Shown piece by piece: positions 44,375 to 54,883 of a DNA stretch of 64,000 bases. The notes below the pieces were generated by a model. The model was not told the DNA's origin. It saw only the letters and a program-made list of their open reading frames with translations, and searched no databases. The position numbers were made by a program, and so were the translations under genes. The stretch comes from Oscillospiraceae bacterium MB24-C1 (GTDB taxonomy: Bacteria; Bacillota; Clostridia; Oscillospirales; Ruminococcaceae), in contig CP133187.1 in assembly GCA_030913685.1 (NCBI GenBank), positions 2,888,322-2,952,321 on the forward strand, in the 5' to 3' direction. Position 1 is the first letter of the stretch; every line of letters starts with the position of its first letter.

Positions 44375-44613
44375 GGCGGGTTGACGTAGAAGTGTTGGCG
44401 AAATACCAGTTGGACGACAAGATCATCCCTGTTTCGGTCAAATGGGATGACGGCCGTACGTTTGAAATAGACCAGGTGCTGGACATTCGGCCGGCCGCTT
44501 CGACGAAAGTCGGCGGTACAGGAATCCGGTATCTGGTGCGGATAGGGCGCACACGCACCTACCGGTTCCTTGAGGAAAATAATTGGTTTGTGGAGGCTAA
44601 AGGCGTGCAGTAG
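44371..44613 (+). CDS. Small protein typically downstream of mobile Y-family polymerases
   Basis: An 80-aa beta-rich protein ('VSVKWDDGRTFEIDQVLDIR', 'GIRYLVRIGRTRTYRFLEEN'). Its ATG overlaps the polymerase stop by 4 bases (ATGA), so it was translationally coupled to it. I recognise the arrangement from clostridial elements but not a function. Basic, strand-rich sequence would allow a nucleic-acid-binding SH3-like fold, which is a guess. Confidence 0.65.
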   Translation: MRRVDVEVLAKYQLDDKIIPVSVKWDDGRTFEIDQVLDIRPAASTKVGGTGIRYLVRIGRTRTYRFLEENNWFVEAKGVQ

Positions 44614-44672
44614 GCGATGATCCTGGCACCCGGGAGATTATTGAGTGCAATACCTGTACTATTACAGCAATT

Positions 44673-44708
44673 AAAAAGTGGTCGTGCTTAGATGCACGAC
44701 CACTTTTT
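44673..44708 (+). terminator. Intrinsic terminator
   Basis: AAAAAGTGGTCGTGC and GCACGACCACTTTTT form a 15-bp perfect stem with a 6-base loop, followed by more T. Confidence 0.85.
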
Positions 44709-44739
44709 TTATTTAAATTGATATCGAACCGCCTGAATG

Positions 44740-45634
44740 GCGGCGATCTGAAGAACTGCGTTGCCCGACCTTGAGCCGGCATATAAAAACTTTTTTCAAA
44801 GCCAGGGTAAGACGGCAACCGAAAACCTCACGAAACTGCAAAGCGAGATTGCCGCACTCAAAGCAAAATCCGGTAAGATCAGCGAGGAGGAATTGAAAAC
44901 CCTGCAAACCAAGGCTGAGGAAGAAGCCCGCGCCAAGGCTAAAGCAGAACTGGACACGGTGATTGCCACCAGTGCTGAGGAAACCGCAAAGGCCATCAAA
45001 CAGCAAAAACAGCTTGAAGAAAGATTAAAGGCGGCGCAGGATACAGCGAAAACCGAAGCCGAAAAAGCCGTTGCTGAGGAAAAGAAAAAGGTTATCGAAC
45101 TGGAGCAACAGCTGAAAACGGCAGACGAAAACGCCAAGGTAGCCGCCGACAAGACAGTTGCCTAGGAACAAAAGAAGATTGCCGAATTACAAGAACGGCT
45201 TAAAAAGGCGCAGGGCAGCGGCAAAGCTGAATCCGAAAAGGTGATAGCCGCCGAGAAAAAGAAAGTTGCTGAGTTGGAAGAAAAGCTTAAAAAAGCAAAG
45301 GAACCGCCAAGACGGAAACCGAAAAGGCGATAGCCCAAGAAAAGAAAAAGCAAGCAACCCTTGAGAAAAAGCTTAAAAAGCAGAAGCGGAGGACGCCGCG
45401 GTAGCCGCTGAACTCAAAGCCGCGCAGACTTGCGCCGCCGAACTGGAAAAGAAGCTTAAACTGGCGAACACCGACACCACTGTTTTCGCTGTCCACTTTG
45501 AGGATTTGCAAACTTGCATCAACAAGCTTAACGGCTTATTAATCAAGATGGAAAAGGGCGAGGATAAGGAAACCGCCGTAAAGCTAAAGACAGCGCTGAA
45601 AACCGTGCTAACTGCCGCTACCGAAAAACTGTAA
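44740..45634 (+). pseudogene. Broken Lys/Glu/Ala-rich coiled-coil protein (DUF3102-like C-terminal half)
   Basis: Open pieces in several frames encode one long charged coiled coil ('KLQSEIAALKAKSGKISEEE', 'KQQKQLEERLKAAQDTAKTE', 'VAELEEKLKKAKE') ending in 'FAVHFEDLQTCINKLNGLLI' then 'KMEKGEDKETAVKLKTALK'. That tail resembles the C-terminus of DUF3102-type proteins carried by conjugative or mobilizable elements. An in-frame TAG at about 45163 and at least two frameshifts interrupt it, and the N-terminal domain is missing. It fits the decayed element surrounding it. Confidence 0.55.
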
Positions 45635-45642
45635 GTTATAGA

Positions 45643-45677
45643 ACAAGCTGTCCACCGTAAATTGGTGGGCAGCTTGT
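45643..45677 (+). terminator. Intrinsic terminator-like hairpin
   Basis: ACAAGCTG-TCCACC pairs with GGTGG-GCAGCTTGT around a 7-base loop, immediately after the coiled-coil remnant. Confidence 0.65.
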
Positions 45678-45714
45678 TGCTCTATGACAGCTATCCGAGG
45701 TATGCAAAGCGCTC

Positions 45715-45739
45715 AAAATCCCAATCGTTTGGGATTTTT
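45715..45739 (+). terminator. Short hairpin with T-run
   Basis: AAATCCCAA and TTGGGATTT form a short stem followed by TTTTA. A GC-rich repeat-like stretch (GCCGCC-AAAGGC-GCCGCCTTTGG) follows at about 45759. Confidence 0.5.
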
Positions 45740-46494
45740 AGAACGGACATTTGAAGTGCCGCCAAAGGCGCCGCCTTTGGAATCCGCGAGCTTTTGAAAA
45801 AGCTCGACCAAAACTTTACCCACACTATTGGTTACACGAAGTCACGTTCTGACGACATTAGCTAATTGACCATTGAAAGTCACATTCACAAGCTGTTACA
45901 GTTAATTTTGTAAAAAACATTTTTCTGATAATCAGAAAGTGAGGGAGTTTATGGGATACAGTAACGTGAAAAAAAGAGTTAAAAAAAGCAATTATTAATT
46001 TAAAGGATTTCCGCCCAAAATGTGGTAAACTGGTAGAAAACACTATACTAGACCAAGAGACAAGAAGTGCTCTTAAAGAATTTTTACCGCCTGTAGGCAG
46101 AATAAATTAATGCAGTATTTTGAAAAGGATCCCTACAACACTGTTGTGTTGACAGACTATATCTGGGACAATCTTCCGTACGGTGATGGTTAAAACTAGC
46201 TGAAGGTAATGATCTTGATTTATATTACTCTTTTGGGAAATTAGATATTTACTATCGCGCTTCCTATGATCAAGAAATGGGATGGATTTTTGAGTGCTAT
46301 GCGCAAGATACTTATGATTTTGGGTTAGACAAAGATATTAGCTATGAAGAAATTTTCACTAAAGGTTTAAAGCATATGCTTGGCAATTACAAAGGTAAAA
46401 TAGCAAACAATGGGCTGGTTTTCGCAAAAGGAGCAAGTGATTACTCAGTTTGAAATTGCTATTAATTTTAAATACTGCTGCGAAGGGTGATTCT
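45740..46494 (+). pseudogene. Decayed rightward sequence, unidentified protein
   Basis: Open pieces in different frames read 'LKDFRPKCGKLVENTILDQE' (about 46000-46060), 'KDPYNTVVLTDYIWDNLPYG' (about 46130-46190) and 'NDLDLYYSFGKLDIYYRASY' continuing as 'DQEMGWIFECYAQDTYDFGL' to a TGA near 46453. They are interrupted by stops and frameshifts. I cannot assign a family. The spacing and shared direction suggest one or two former accessory genes upstream of the intact membrane protein. Confidence 0.35.
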
Positions 46495-47118
46495 ATGAAA
46501 AGAGCACTTTTTAATACTATTCGAAGGTGGCGTTGGGAATGGCTTGCTATTATCTTAGCAATATTAGTCTTTGGGTTCTGGGGTTATGGTTGTCTCCGAC
46601 ACACTTTTCGCTCCAGAATAACATCAGAAGAATCAAAAATAAGATTTGACAACCGTATGTCTGAGATCGAAGATATATTGAAAAACTATGGTGTGGATTT
46701 TCATGAAGTTAACCCATGGGACAATATGCGATATATGCGCAGAGTTTTATGTAAGTTTTCTAACGGTGGCATGGATATTATTCTTGAAAATGAGAATGGT
46801 ACCGAAAAATACACTTTAATAATCACGATGGTACCAGGTCAAACACCGGAACAATCTCTACCAGATGCTGCATCTCTACATATGGCTTGTGAAGTACAAA
46901 ATATATTAAGTGGTGGCGAATTTGCACCAGAGTTTTTGGAGGAAACGCTTGTATCACTAATGGATGATGCACGCAACCAATTTTCAGTATTTGAACCTCG
47001 CTCGGAGCCAAGATATATATATTCTGACGATAAGTATGGAATTCATCTTGATGTCCATCAGAATAAGGAAGAGACATATACTGCTTATATAAAGTTTATA
47101 ACCTATAAGTTTGAGTAA
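46495..47118 (+). CDS. Single-pass membrane protein of unknown function
   Basis: A 207-aa protein with a basic N-terminus and one TM helix ('WLAIILAILVFGFWGYGCL') followed by an extracytoplasmic domain of about 160 residues with an alternating alpha/beta pattern ('SEIEDILKNYGVDFHEV', 'CEVQNILSGGEFAPEFLEET'). The frame opens at 46450, but ATG 46495 has GAAGGG upstream and starts right before the anchor. It is the only uninterrupted gene in this decayed block. No family is recognised. Confidence 0.6.
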   Translation: MKRALFNTIRRWRWEWLAIILAILVFGFWGYGCLRHTFRSRITSEESKIRFDNRMSEIEDILKNYGVDFHEVNPWDNMRYMRRVLCKFSNGGMDIILENENGTEKYTLIITMVPGQTPEQSLPDAASLHMACEVQNILSGGEFAPEFLEETLVSLMDDARNQFSVFEPRSEPRYIYSDDKYGIHLDVHQNKEETYTAYIKFITYKFE

Positions 47119-47158
47119 TATCGAGCGTTCAGATTAATATTATATGTCATGTAATATG

Positions 47159-47479
47159 TCATGTAATTTGCCCGCTAATGAAAATGGGCAGATTTATAAT
47201 CTCCTGTACGTTGTCTAGCTTGCTGATCCGGCTCATCAGAGTTATGACCTGATCGGGCGTCATGTCGCGGGTGCCCATGTACTGATCGTAGATGGCACCA
47301 ACTTGAATAAGACGGTGTGCCCTAGCGCGGCGCAGTTCGTCCGGGCTGGCCGGTGCGTCGATGTTCTCGCTACTGGTCGGTGCCCTGTGCACAACTGAGA
47401 CGGTTGGCTGTATCATGGTGTCCTGAATTGCTGCTTTCTGGTGTTGTTCCGCATGGTGCTCTTTATAAAGCCGGTTCAT
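47159..47479 (-). CDS. DUF3847-like small protein beside the relaxase
   Basis: The 106-aa frame contains 'DELRRARAHRLIQVGAIYDQ' followed by 'TPDQVITLMSRISKL'. This resembles the 'R-T-H-R-L-I-x-x-G-A-I-L-E' core of DUF3847 proteins, which lie divergently next to MobA/MobL relaxase genes on mobilizable elements and may regulate them. Here it is also divergent from a MobA/MobL gene 208 bases away. The frame stays open upstream of the ATG, so the start is uncertain. Confidence 0.5.
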   Translation of the reverse strand: MNRLYKEHHAEQHQKAAIQDTMIQPTVSVVHRAPTSSENIDAPASPDELRRARAHRLIQVGAIYDQYMGTRDMTPDQVITLMSRISKLDNVQEIINLPIFISGQIT

Positions 47480-47687
47480 CCGGTCTAGTATTCTTTTCGC
47501 CCATATTTATGCTCCTATCTGTTGATTATAATTTCACTCTATCATTGGTGAAAACGAGTGTCAAGGCCTTCCGCGCGACAAAAATGTCGCCGGAAAGCCT
47601 TGGGTTTTTCTACACTCAAACCACCTGTAACCCGCCTTCAGCTTTCGGTATCATAGTATTAAGAATACCTGAAGGGAGGTGGAGCGC

Positions 47688-49256
47688 ATGGCATTATACA
47701 GCTTTCACGGCCAGATTATTGGCCGCGGTAGAAGCATCAAAATGAATCAAGACGGGTCTGTATCGGAGAAAGCCGCTAGCCGGCGCTCGGCCTCTGTTGC
47801 GGCCGCAGCCTATCGCGCCGGCACGCGTCTCGTCGATGAGCACCGGTGAGGTCTACGACTATACCCGAAAAGGAGGCGTTGTCCATACCGAGATTATGCT
47901 ACCCCCGAATGCACCCGGCCGCTATCACGACCGGCAGAGGCTTTGGAACGCCGTGGAGCTGGCGGAGCATCAGAGCAACGCACAGCTTTCCCGTGAGCTG
48001 CGCATTGCCCTGCCGGGCGAATTTACCAGGGAAGAAAACATTGCCCTGGTGCGCGACTTTGTACAGAAGAATTTTGTGGCCAAGGGCATGTGTGCCGACG
48101 TGGCCTATCACATCAAAGACAAGGGCGGCAAGGATCACAACCCCCACGTACACCGATGACCAAATCCGGCGCATGGTGGAAAACCAAATCTCGAAAGGAG
48201 TATATCACCGACCGGAATGGCGACCGCATCATGGGTGCCAACGGCGAATGGAAATCGCGCAACGTGGATCTCACCGGGTGGAACGACAAGACGCTTTATT
48301 TATCCTGGCGAGCACAGTGGGCAGTTGCCTGTAACGAGTGCTACGAAGCAAAGGGGCTACCATATCGAGTTGACCACCGCAGCTATATTGAGCAGGGCAT
48401 CCACCGTCAGCCGACTATGCACATGGGCAAGGAGGCTACCGCCCTGGAACGCAAAGGTGTTTCCACTGAGAAAGGAAACTATAACCGTACCGTTGCAGCG
48501 TGCAATGAAATGGCCGACCTGGGGATTGAGCCAACAGGCTTATGGGAGACGGCACAGTCCATTTTTGAACAAGCGAAGGCGCGTCAGTGGCGTTCCAGAA
48601 AGGCGAGGGTATCCGAGCCATCCTTGGTCGGCGGAGGGCAAGAGAAATCGGCCGAGGGCCGGCCTCAGCGACCGGAGGTCGCCCAGTCCGGCGGGCAACC
48701 CGGGCAAAGCGTGCGCAGCCAGGATGCCCAAAGGTGCACTGATGCACCGTTACACGGTGCTGTGCGACAGGGAGCGCCCTGCACCCCAGAAAAGGACGAA
48801 AGCCGCCCGCTTTCGTCGGAGAAGAAGCCGCCGCAGCGGCTTGAAGCACCCACAACCAATGCTGTGGGTGAGCGGAGCCATGCCCCCTATGAGGCGGCAC
48901 GGCAAGCGGAGCCTGCGGCAAAATCACCCGCGCCGCATTGCGCCGACAACAACCGCAATGCCCTGCATAATACCGTCGGTACGCACAACTTCCTTGCTAC
49001 GCATGGCGTACAAAACTATGCGGATATTGTCGCCGGCGTGCGTAAGGCACAGGCTGCACACGTTCAATGATGAATTCGTCCGACTCAGTCCGAAATTGAC
49101 CGCTTGAAGAACGTTGACCTCTCGAAGCTTCAGCAGCTGGAAGCACGTCGCGACAAGTTAGCCGCCAAGTGGCATGAATCGCATGAGGAGCTTCGCTTGT
49201 GGGCTTCCGCAGAGCTTTACATGCGCGAGCTGCTTGGTCTACCCCATCCGGAGTAG
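47688..49256 (+). pseudogene. MobA/MobL-family relaxase, disrupted by frameshifts
   Basis: ATG 47688 (after GGGAGGTGG) starts 'MALYSFHGQIIGRGRSI' and 'SASVAAAAYRAGTRLVDEHR', the MobA/MobL beginning. A small indel gives TGA at 47847, and the protein continues in another frame as 'GEVYDYTRKGGVVHTEIML' to 'KDKGGKDHNPHVH', the HxH metal motif region. A second frameshift at about 48157 moves it to 'ITDRNGDRIMGANGEWKSRN' and 'ATALERKGVSTEKGNYNRT'. A last piece, 'LSKLQQLEARRDKLAAKWHE', ends at 49256. It nicks oriT to mobilise DNA. The breaks could be decay or sequencing error. Confidence 0.75.
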
Positions 49257-49340
49257 CCGTTACCCAACTTCTCGGTGCCATCCAAGCCCGACCGTCAACA
49301 ACGCGCGCCTGAGCCTACACACGAACAAAAACAAAAAGCG

Positions 49341-49362
49341 CCGGTGAAATCTCACCGGCGCG
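49341..49362 (+). terminator. Hairpin after the relaxase
   Basis: CGCCGGTG and TCACCGGCG surround an AAATC loop about 85 bases after the relaxase end. There is an A-run before it but no T-run after it, so terminator function is uncertain. Confidence 0.45.
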
Positions 49363-49382
49363 ATGACAGAGAACGATGAATC

Positions 49383-49553
49383 ATGGATAAAAATAATCGG
49401 CACCAAAAGCTTACACCAGCATTACGTTATAAACTTGCCTTATTGGTTGTAGGACAACATGAACGTAATGAAAAGCACATTAAAGGATACAGTAATAAGC
49501 GTCTGCCTAACATTTTTCGCAACACATTACTTGATTTAGTATTGGTTACCTGA
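49383..49553 (+). CDS. Possible small basic protein (56 aa)
   Basis: ATG 49383 opens a 56-codon frame ('MDKNNRHQKLTPALRYKLAL', then 'GYSNKRLPNIFRNTLLDLVL'). It is basic and helical-looking with no known family. There is no clear ribosome binding site, so it may be a relic of a larger gene. Confidence 0.25.
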   Translation: MDKNNRHQKLTPALRYKLALLVVGQHERNEKHIKGYSNKRLPNIFRNTLLDLVLVT

Positions 49554-49734
49554 ATGCAGAAAATTTTATTTCACTTTCTATTTGGAGCCTTTGCTAACCT
49601 GGTTTTATTTTGAATGCGGCTACGCTGCCGAGATTGTGACATATCTCGAAAAAATCACGGAATCGAATGATTCTGTTTTGTGTTTAACGGATGAAGAACG
49701 TGACGGAGCAGAGGCGTTGTTCAATTGGACTTTC

Positions 49735-49947
49735 TTAGCATAAGCAAAGGAGTTCGGGTGAAATAATTTCTCCGCTATAAAACTTGCCGTTGTATTCAAT
49801 AATTGTCGCAAAAGCAATATGGCACGTTACCTTATCACCATTTAAAGGAACAATATTTATGTCGTGAACAAGTTGCAATTCTGAAATTTCAATAGTGCAT
49901 TTAAGTAGAATATGATATGCTTCCGGAAACTTCAAATTTTTAGCCAC
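49735..49947 (-). CDS. Small hypothetical protein (70 aa)
   Basis: A 70-aa beta-rich protein ('ILLKCTIEISELQLVHDINI', 'GDKVTCHIAFATIIEYNGKF'). It starts with GTG 49947, preceded by a good TAGGAGG ribosome binding site 8 bases upstream, which is the main reason to believe it. No family recognised. It sits at the edge of the decayed mobilizable element and may be accessory. Confidence 0.45.
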   Translation of the reverse strand: MAKNLKFPEAYHILLKCTIEISELQLVHDINIVPLNGDKVTCHIAFATIIEYNGKFYSGEIISPELLCLC

Positions 49948-50418
49948 TTTTTGTTCCTCCTATATTTTCCTTAGCACATGGAAGGAGCGCAGGCAAGTCG
50001 TTTTATGCTCCTAATCATAATATAAATTTTAAAAAGAATTTTTGATAAATATTTTTCGAGGACAGAGCACATTGGCGAAAAGGAATTAAAAATGTCCCTG
50101 ATTGCATAGTATGCGAACGCTGATGGTATTTCCGATGAACCCACACAAAGAAAGACGGCAGGACAACCTCTCGGTTAACCTGCCGTCTTGTTTATGCCGT
50201 TAAGCTTCTTCCCATAGCCTGATAGAAGTAACCAGCTTTTAAAAGGCTTGCGCCCAAACGATGCCCCAAACGCATCAATGGACTTATCTATGCCAATAGA
50301 CACCGAAAGGTGTTTAAACCAGAAAGGCTATGATGTTAACGGCATCATGGTCTTTCTTTTGTACTTTGAAAAATAAACAACGATTTGCTCTATAGTAAAA
50401 CTATAAGACTATATAGAG
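49948..50418. other. Intergenic stretch without recognised gene
   Basis: I see no gene. It contains one strong hairpin (listed separately) and, at about 50330, AGAAAGGCTATGATGTTAACG, which is not followed by a long frame. Confidence 0.4.
50152..50189. terminator. Intrinsic terminator-like hairpin
   Basis: AAGACGGCAGG and CCTGCCGTCTT form an 11-bp stem with an inner AACC/GGTT pair, followed by TGTTTAT on the right and preceded by A-rich bases. Confidence 0.7.
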
Positions 50419-50457
50419 ATATCATTCCTCGGATCTCAATGAACCGAGGAATGATAT
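50419..50457. terminator. Hairpin immediately downstream of tRNA-Thr
   Basis: ATATCATTCCTCGG and CCGAGGAATGATAT form a perfect 14-bp stem. It begins 2 bases after the encoded CCA of the leftward tRNA and likely ends its transcription, although the T-run in that direction is weak. Confidence 0.6.
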
Positions 50458-50459
50458 TT

Positions 50460-50535
50460 TGGAGCTGCTAACCAGATTCGAACTGGTGACCTCGTCCTTA
50501 CCAAGGACGTGCTCTACCACCTGAGCCATAGCAGC
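50460..50535 (-). tRNA. tRNA-Thr (anticodon GGT)
   Basis: The 76-base leftward gene folds as a complete cloverleaf. GCTGCTA pairs with TAGCAGC (acceptor stem), and the D arm contains GGCTCAGGTGGTAGAGC. The anticodon arm is CGTCC-TTGGTAA-GGACG with anticodon GGT, and the T arm is CCAGTTCGAATCTGG. The discriminator is U and the CCA end is encoded. Confidence 0.96.
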
Positions 50536-50714
50536 ATATTGAATTTTGTTGTTGGCGTTGGTGCAACGTTGATTATTATAGCCGATAGTGTATCGGTTGT
50601 CAATATAATTTAATCATTTTCTTTTTTATTCTTTTTAATTCAAATATAGACTTATATTTTAAAAATTGCGACATGGTTCCAATGGACTTTGACAATATAT
50701 GAAAAAGGTGTAAT

Positions 50715-50752
50715 GATACAATCGCACAGTCAAAAGACTGTGCGATTGTATC
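50715..50752. repeat. Perfect 17-bp hairpin without T-run
   Basis: GATACAATCGCACAGTC and its complement flank an AAAA loop. It lies just past the end of the leftward membrane-protein gene and probably serves as its terminator, but a U-run is not evident. Confidence 0.55.
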
Positions 50753-50795
50753 AAGAGCCGTTTAAAATATTGTGTGGTACTTTAAAAATGATAAA

Positions 50796-51280
50796 TTATG
50801 CGACGCTTGGCATTGTGGGGACGCGGTGAACACAAGCGGCTGTGTAGCGCGGTGTGGTGCGCGTGTGGCGCTTTGAACCGGTTAATGCCTTGCGTTTTTG
50901 GTTAGAAAAGGCCGCTGCAACAAGTGCAATCGTGAGACTGACGGCCGCTAATATGATAAGTGCAGTTAGCAAGCCGCTGCGCAGTATATTTTGAGTGCGC
51001 AGTTCGTTTTGCAGACATACGAATACGGCGTCCGAAAGGGAATGGCTGTATCTCCGGAGGGTGTGGTGATGATGGCGTTATCCGCCAGAAAGTGCGCCGG
51101 TGCTATAACCGGCTGCGCATCGGTATTGCGATATGTAATCTGATACGCAACAGGGAACAGGCGGGAAATTGTATTGGAAGCGAAGGCCTGAATGCGGGGC
51201 AGCCCAACTCCTATCGTCAAAGAAAGGATAGCAGCGGCAATAAGGCACAACACAGAAAACTTTTTGCTTAATCTTTTCAT
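50796..51280 (-). pseudogene. Exported membrane protein gene with one frameshift
   Basis: From ATG 51280 (AGGAG upstream) the frame gives a signal-like segment ('FSVLCLIAAAILSLTIGVGL') and an extracytoplasmic part to 'NAIITTPSGDTA'. The original frame then goes off, but the +1 frame continues as 'HSLSDAVFVCLQNELRTQNI', a TM helix 'LLTALIILAAVSLTIALVAA' and a basic tail ending at 50796. One base is therefore missing or added near 51040. The restored product is about 160 aa with two membrane segments. No family is recognised. Confidence 0.55.
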
Positions 51281-51395
51281 ATTTAATCTCCTCCTGGAAT
51301 TGGTAGCTTGGAACAACTGTTCTTTTTATACTATATCACGAACGCATGTTCTAATGCAAGGGGTTTTGTAAAAAAAGAGAACAAATATTCTGGAG

Positions 51396-52319
51396 TTATA
51401 TAAATACCGACTCCACAAGGCGTGCTGAATCGGGTGGTGAATACTGCCAGCGGTCCATGTGGTCGCCCTCGAAGAAGTATTGCAGTGGCATCGGGGGATA
51501 CTGGGCAGTGAAGGCGTCAACAATAATGAGCTTTACCTTCATTTTCTGTGGTATCAGACTTTTAATGTAAACGCTCGCGTGTTGTGAACAGCTGACCTGC
51601 GCGCGCGGCTCGGCCAGGCCGGCCAGATTCGGGGTCAGCTCGACAAATATACCGTAAGATTCCACCGAACGAATAATGCCCGCGACCGTTTCTCCCGCTG
51701 AAAAGCGGGCTGCATTTTCAGCCCAGGTGCCCAGTAGCTCTTTATGGGTCAAACAAATTCGGCCGGAGGGCTCAATATCGCGCACAACAACGCGAATATC
51801 CTGGCCAAGGCTGAAGCGGTCACGCGGGTGGGAGATGCGCGAAACCGAGATGGCGTCGATCGGGACCATTGACGAAATGCCACAACCGATGTCTACAAAA
51901 CAGCCGAACCCTTCTAAATGGGTGGTACGTGCGCGGATGACATCACCACGACGCAGACGGGAGAGATATTGCTCACTGCAGCGTTGCTGCGCAGCACGGC
52001 GTGAGAGCATTGGTGTAACTTGCCCGCCGATTGTTTCAAATCCGACAACCGTAAAGCACACGGGCTTGTTAACGCGAGAGATCATAGCAATATCGCGTGT
52101 TTCGCCACTTTTTATGCCCAATGCGCCTTCTTCCCTCGAGATGATACCCTTGAGCCCGCCGCCAAGCTCGACGATAAGGTTGTGGGAAGAATCGCATATA
52201 ATGGCGCGCCCTTCGAGAATGTCGCCGTTTTTAGACGCTTCCGAAAGCGCGAAGAGATTAGAAATGCGCAGGGTATTTTGTGTGGTTTCGATCAGATGAC
52301 CTTCGGGATAAAATTCCAT
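51396..52319 (-). CDS. S1 RNA-binding domain protein (ribosomal protein S1-like)
   Basis: A 307-aa protein with two or three S1/OB repeats: a divergent first one ('ILEGRAIICDSSHNLIVELG'), a canonical second ('RGDVIRARTTHLEGFGCFVD', with 'MVPIDAISVSRISHPRDRFS'), and a third ('AGETVAGIIRSVESYGIFVE'). It resembles the short S1-like proteins of Clostridia rather than the six-repeat proteobacterial S1. It likely binds mRNA or takes part in translation initiation. ATG 52319 is chosen because GAGGGGG lies 9 bases upstream; the frame's first ATG at 52346 precedes that site. The gene is intact, unlike most genes to its right. Confidence 0.82.
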   Translation of the reverse strand: MEFYPEGHLIETTQNTLRISNLFALSEASKNGDILEGRAIICDSSHNLIVELGGGLKGIISREEGALGIKSGETRDIAMISRVNKPVCFTVVGFETIGGQVTPMLSRRAAQQRCSEQYLSRLRRGDVIRARTTHLEGFGCFVDIGCGISSMVPIDAISVSRISHPRDRFSLGQDIRVVVRDIEPSGRICLTHKELLGTWAENAARFSAGETVAGIIRSVESYGIFVELTPNLAGLAEPRAQVSCSQHASVYIKSLIPQKMKVKLIIVDAFTAQYPPMPLQYFFEGDHMDRWQYSPPDSARLVESVFI

Positions 52320-52563
52320 TTGCGGATGCCCCCTCTTTTTTGACACGGCAGGGTGTGGATATCCTGCCGATTCTATGTTTATTCTTGTGAGAGAGGGTTT
52401 AGAAGCAGCGGTTGAATTTATAACGTTTTTTAGGCGAATACACTTTTAAAATGCCGTTATTTTTAAAGGTTATTTTACGGTGCGCCACTATAAAAAATAT
52501 TTGCCAGTGCAGCCTGATATCTGTTATAATAACAAATTGAAGTAGTGTAAGGAGGGGAAACCG

Positions 52564-52760
52564 ATGGATGTACGGGTAGGAGATACCCTGTTGATGAAAA
52601 AGCCGCACTCTGCGGGTCAAAAGAATTTTTGGTGCTGCGTTCAGGTGCTGACTTTCGCATCCGCTGCAAGGGCTGCGGTCGAGAGGTCATGGTGCCCCGC
52701 CCAAAGGTTGAGCGCCACATTAAACAGATTATTCATCCCGAGCCCCCCATAGAAGGATAA
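52564..52760 (+). pseudogene. DUF951 (YyzM-like) protein with one frameshift
   Basis: The frame starts 'MDVRVGDTLLMKKPHS'. Restoring one base near 52615 gives 'CGSKEFLVLRSGADFRIRCK', then 'GCGREVMVPRPKVERHIKQI' and a stop at 52760. This is the complete DUF951 protein (about 65 aa) with its conserved KKPHxCG and CxGC zinc-like ligands. GGAGGGGAAACCG lies upstream of ATG 52564. The family is widespread in Firmicutes and often sits near translation genes. The missing base is probably a sequence error, since a frameshift would destroy a normally conserved gene. Confidence 0.7.
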
Positions 52761-52773
52761 ACGGAGGAACATT

Positions 52774-53814
52774 ATGCTCGATAAGATAAAATCCGCCGAG
52801 CTGCGTTATGATGAAATCAGTCGCAAGCTTATGGACCCTACCGTCGTCAACGACAATGCGTTGTACAAGTCGTTGATGAAAGAATATAAGGCCCTGACGC
52901 CGCTCGTGGAAAAATACCGCGAATATCAGGATGCTAAAGCCGCCAATGACGAGGCGCGCGAGCTGCTCGACGAAGCCGGGCTTGACCGTGAGCTTAAAGA
53001 AATGGCGCAGGAGCAGCTGCTCGAGAGCCAGAAGGTGCTTGACGGCTGTGGCGAGGAGCTTAAAATATTGTTACTGCCCAAGGACCCAGACGACGACAAG
53101 TCCGCTATTGTGGAAATTCGCGGCGGTGCGGGCGGCGAGGAGGCGGCGCTTTTTGCTGCGTCGCTCTACCGTATGTATTGCATGTATGCCGACTCAAAAG
53201 GCTGGAAAAGCGAGCTGATTTCTTGCAACGAGACCGAGTTACACGGCTTTAAAGAGGTGTGCTTTATGCTCCAAGGCGAAGCGGCCTATTCGCGCATGAA
53301 GTATGAAAGCGGTGTTCACCGCGTGCAGCGCGTACCAGATACCGAGGCCTCTGGGCGTATACACACCTCCACTGTCACGGTGGCCGTGTTGCCAGAGGTG
53401 GAGGATGTTGAAATCGATATTAACCCAGGCGATCTTCAGGTTGACACCTATCGTGCAAGCGGGGCGGGTGGCCAGCACGTCAACAAGACTGAATCGGCTA
53501 TTCGAATTACTCACCTTCCTACCGGCATGGTTGTGGAATGTCAGGACGAACGCAGCCAGCACAAAAACCGCGAGAAAGCCATGACGGTGTTACGCTCGCG
53601 CCTTTATGAGAAGATGCAGCAGGAGCAGACCGACCAAATTGCGGCCGAACGCCGCAGTCAGGTGGGTACAGGTGACCGCTCAGAGCGCATCCGTACCTAT
53701 AATTTTCCGCAGGGACGACTGACCGACCACCGCATCGGTCTGACCCTTTATAAGCTTGATTCGATCATGAACGGTGACCTAGATGATGTTTTTTCGACGT
53801 TGGATCACCTATGA
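52774..53814 (+). CDS. prfA: Peptide chain release factor 1
   Basis: This 346-aa class I release factor is intact. It has '[20 protein letters not shown]', the codon-reading PxT loop in '[17 protein letters not shown]' (residues 188-190) and the GGQ motif in '[20 protein letters not shown]' (232-234), which triggers peptidyl-tRNA hydrolysis. The PxT motif marks RF1 (UAA/UAG) rather than RF2. GGAGG precedes ATG 52774. It is a little shorter than usual (about 355 aa) but complete at both ends. prmC, which often follows prfA, is absent; Sua5 follows instead. Confidence 0.96.
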   Translation: MLDKIKSAELRYDEISRKLMDPTVVNDNALYKSLMKEYKALTPLVEKYREYQDAKAANDEARELLDEAGLDRELKEMAQEQLLESQKVLDGCGEELKILLLPKDPDDDKSAIVEIRGGAGGEEAALFAASLYRMYCMYADSKGWKSELISCNETELHGFKEVCFMLQGEAAYSRMKYESGVHRVQRVPDTEASGRIHTSTVTVAVLPEVEDVEIDINPGDLQVDTYRASGAGGQHVNKTESAIRITHLPTGMVVECQDERSQHKNREKAMTVLRSRLYEKMQQEQTDQIAAERRSQVGTGDRSERIRTYNFPQGRLTDHRIGLTLYKLDSIMNGDLDDVFSTLDHL

Positions 53815-53869
53815 CCAGGACCGAAAAGCTCAAACGTGCGGCAGAAGGGCAGGCGTAGTGAAGGTGCCT

Positions 53870-54879
<1,010 letters not shown>

Positions 54880-54883
<4 letters not shown>

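Noticed and set aside
45759..45830. GC-rich palindromic pieces that might be a CRISPR or REP-like array
   Set aside because: There is no regular repeat-spacer pattern here or anywhere in the window, and no cas genes; it is a single repeat-like intergenic stretch.
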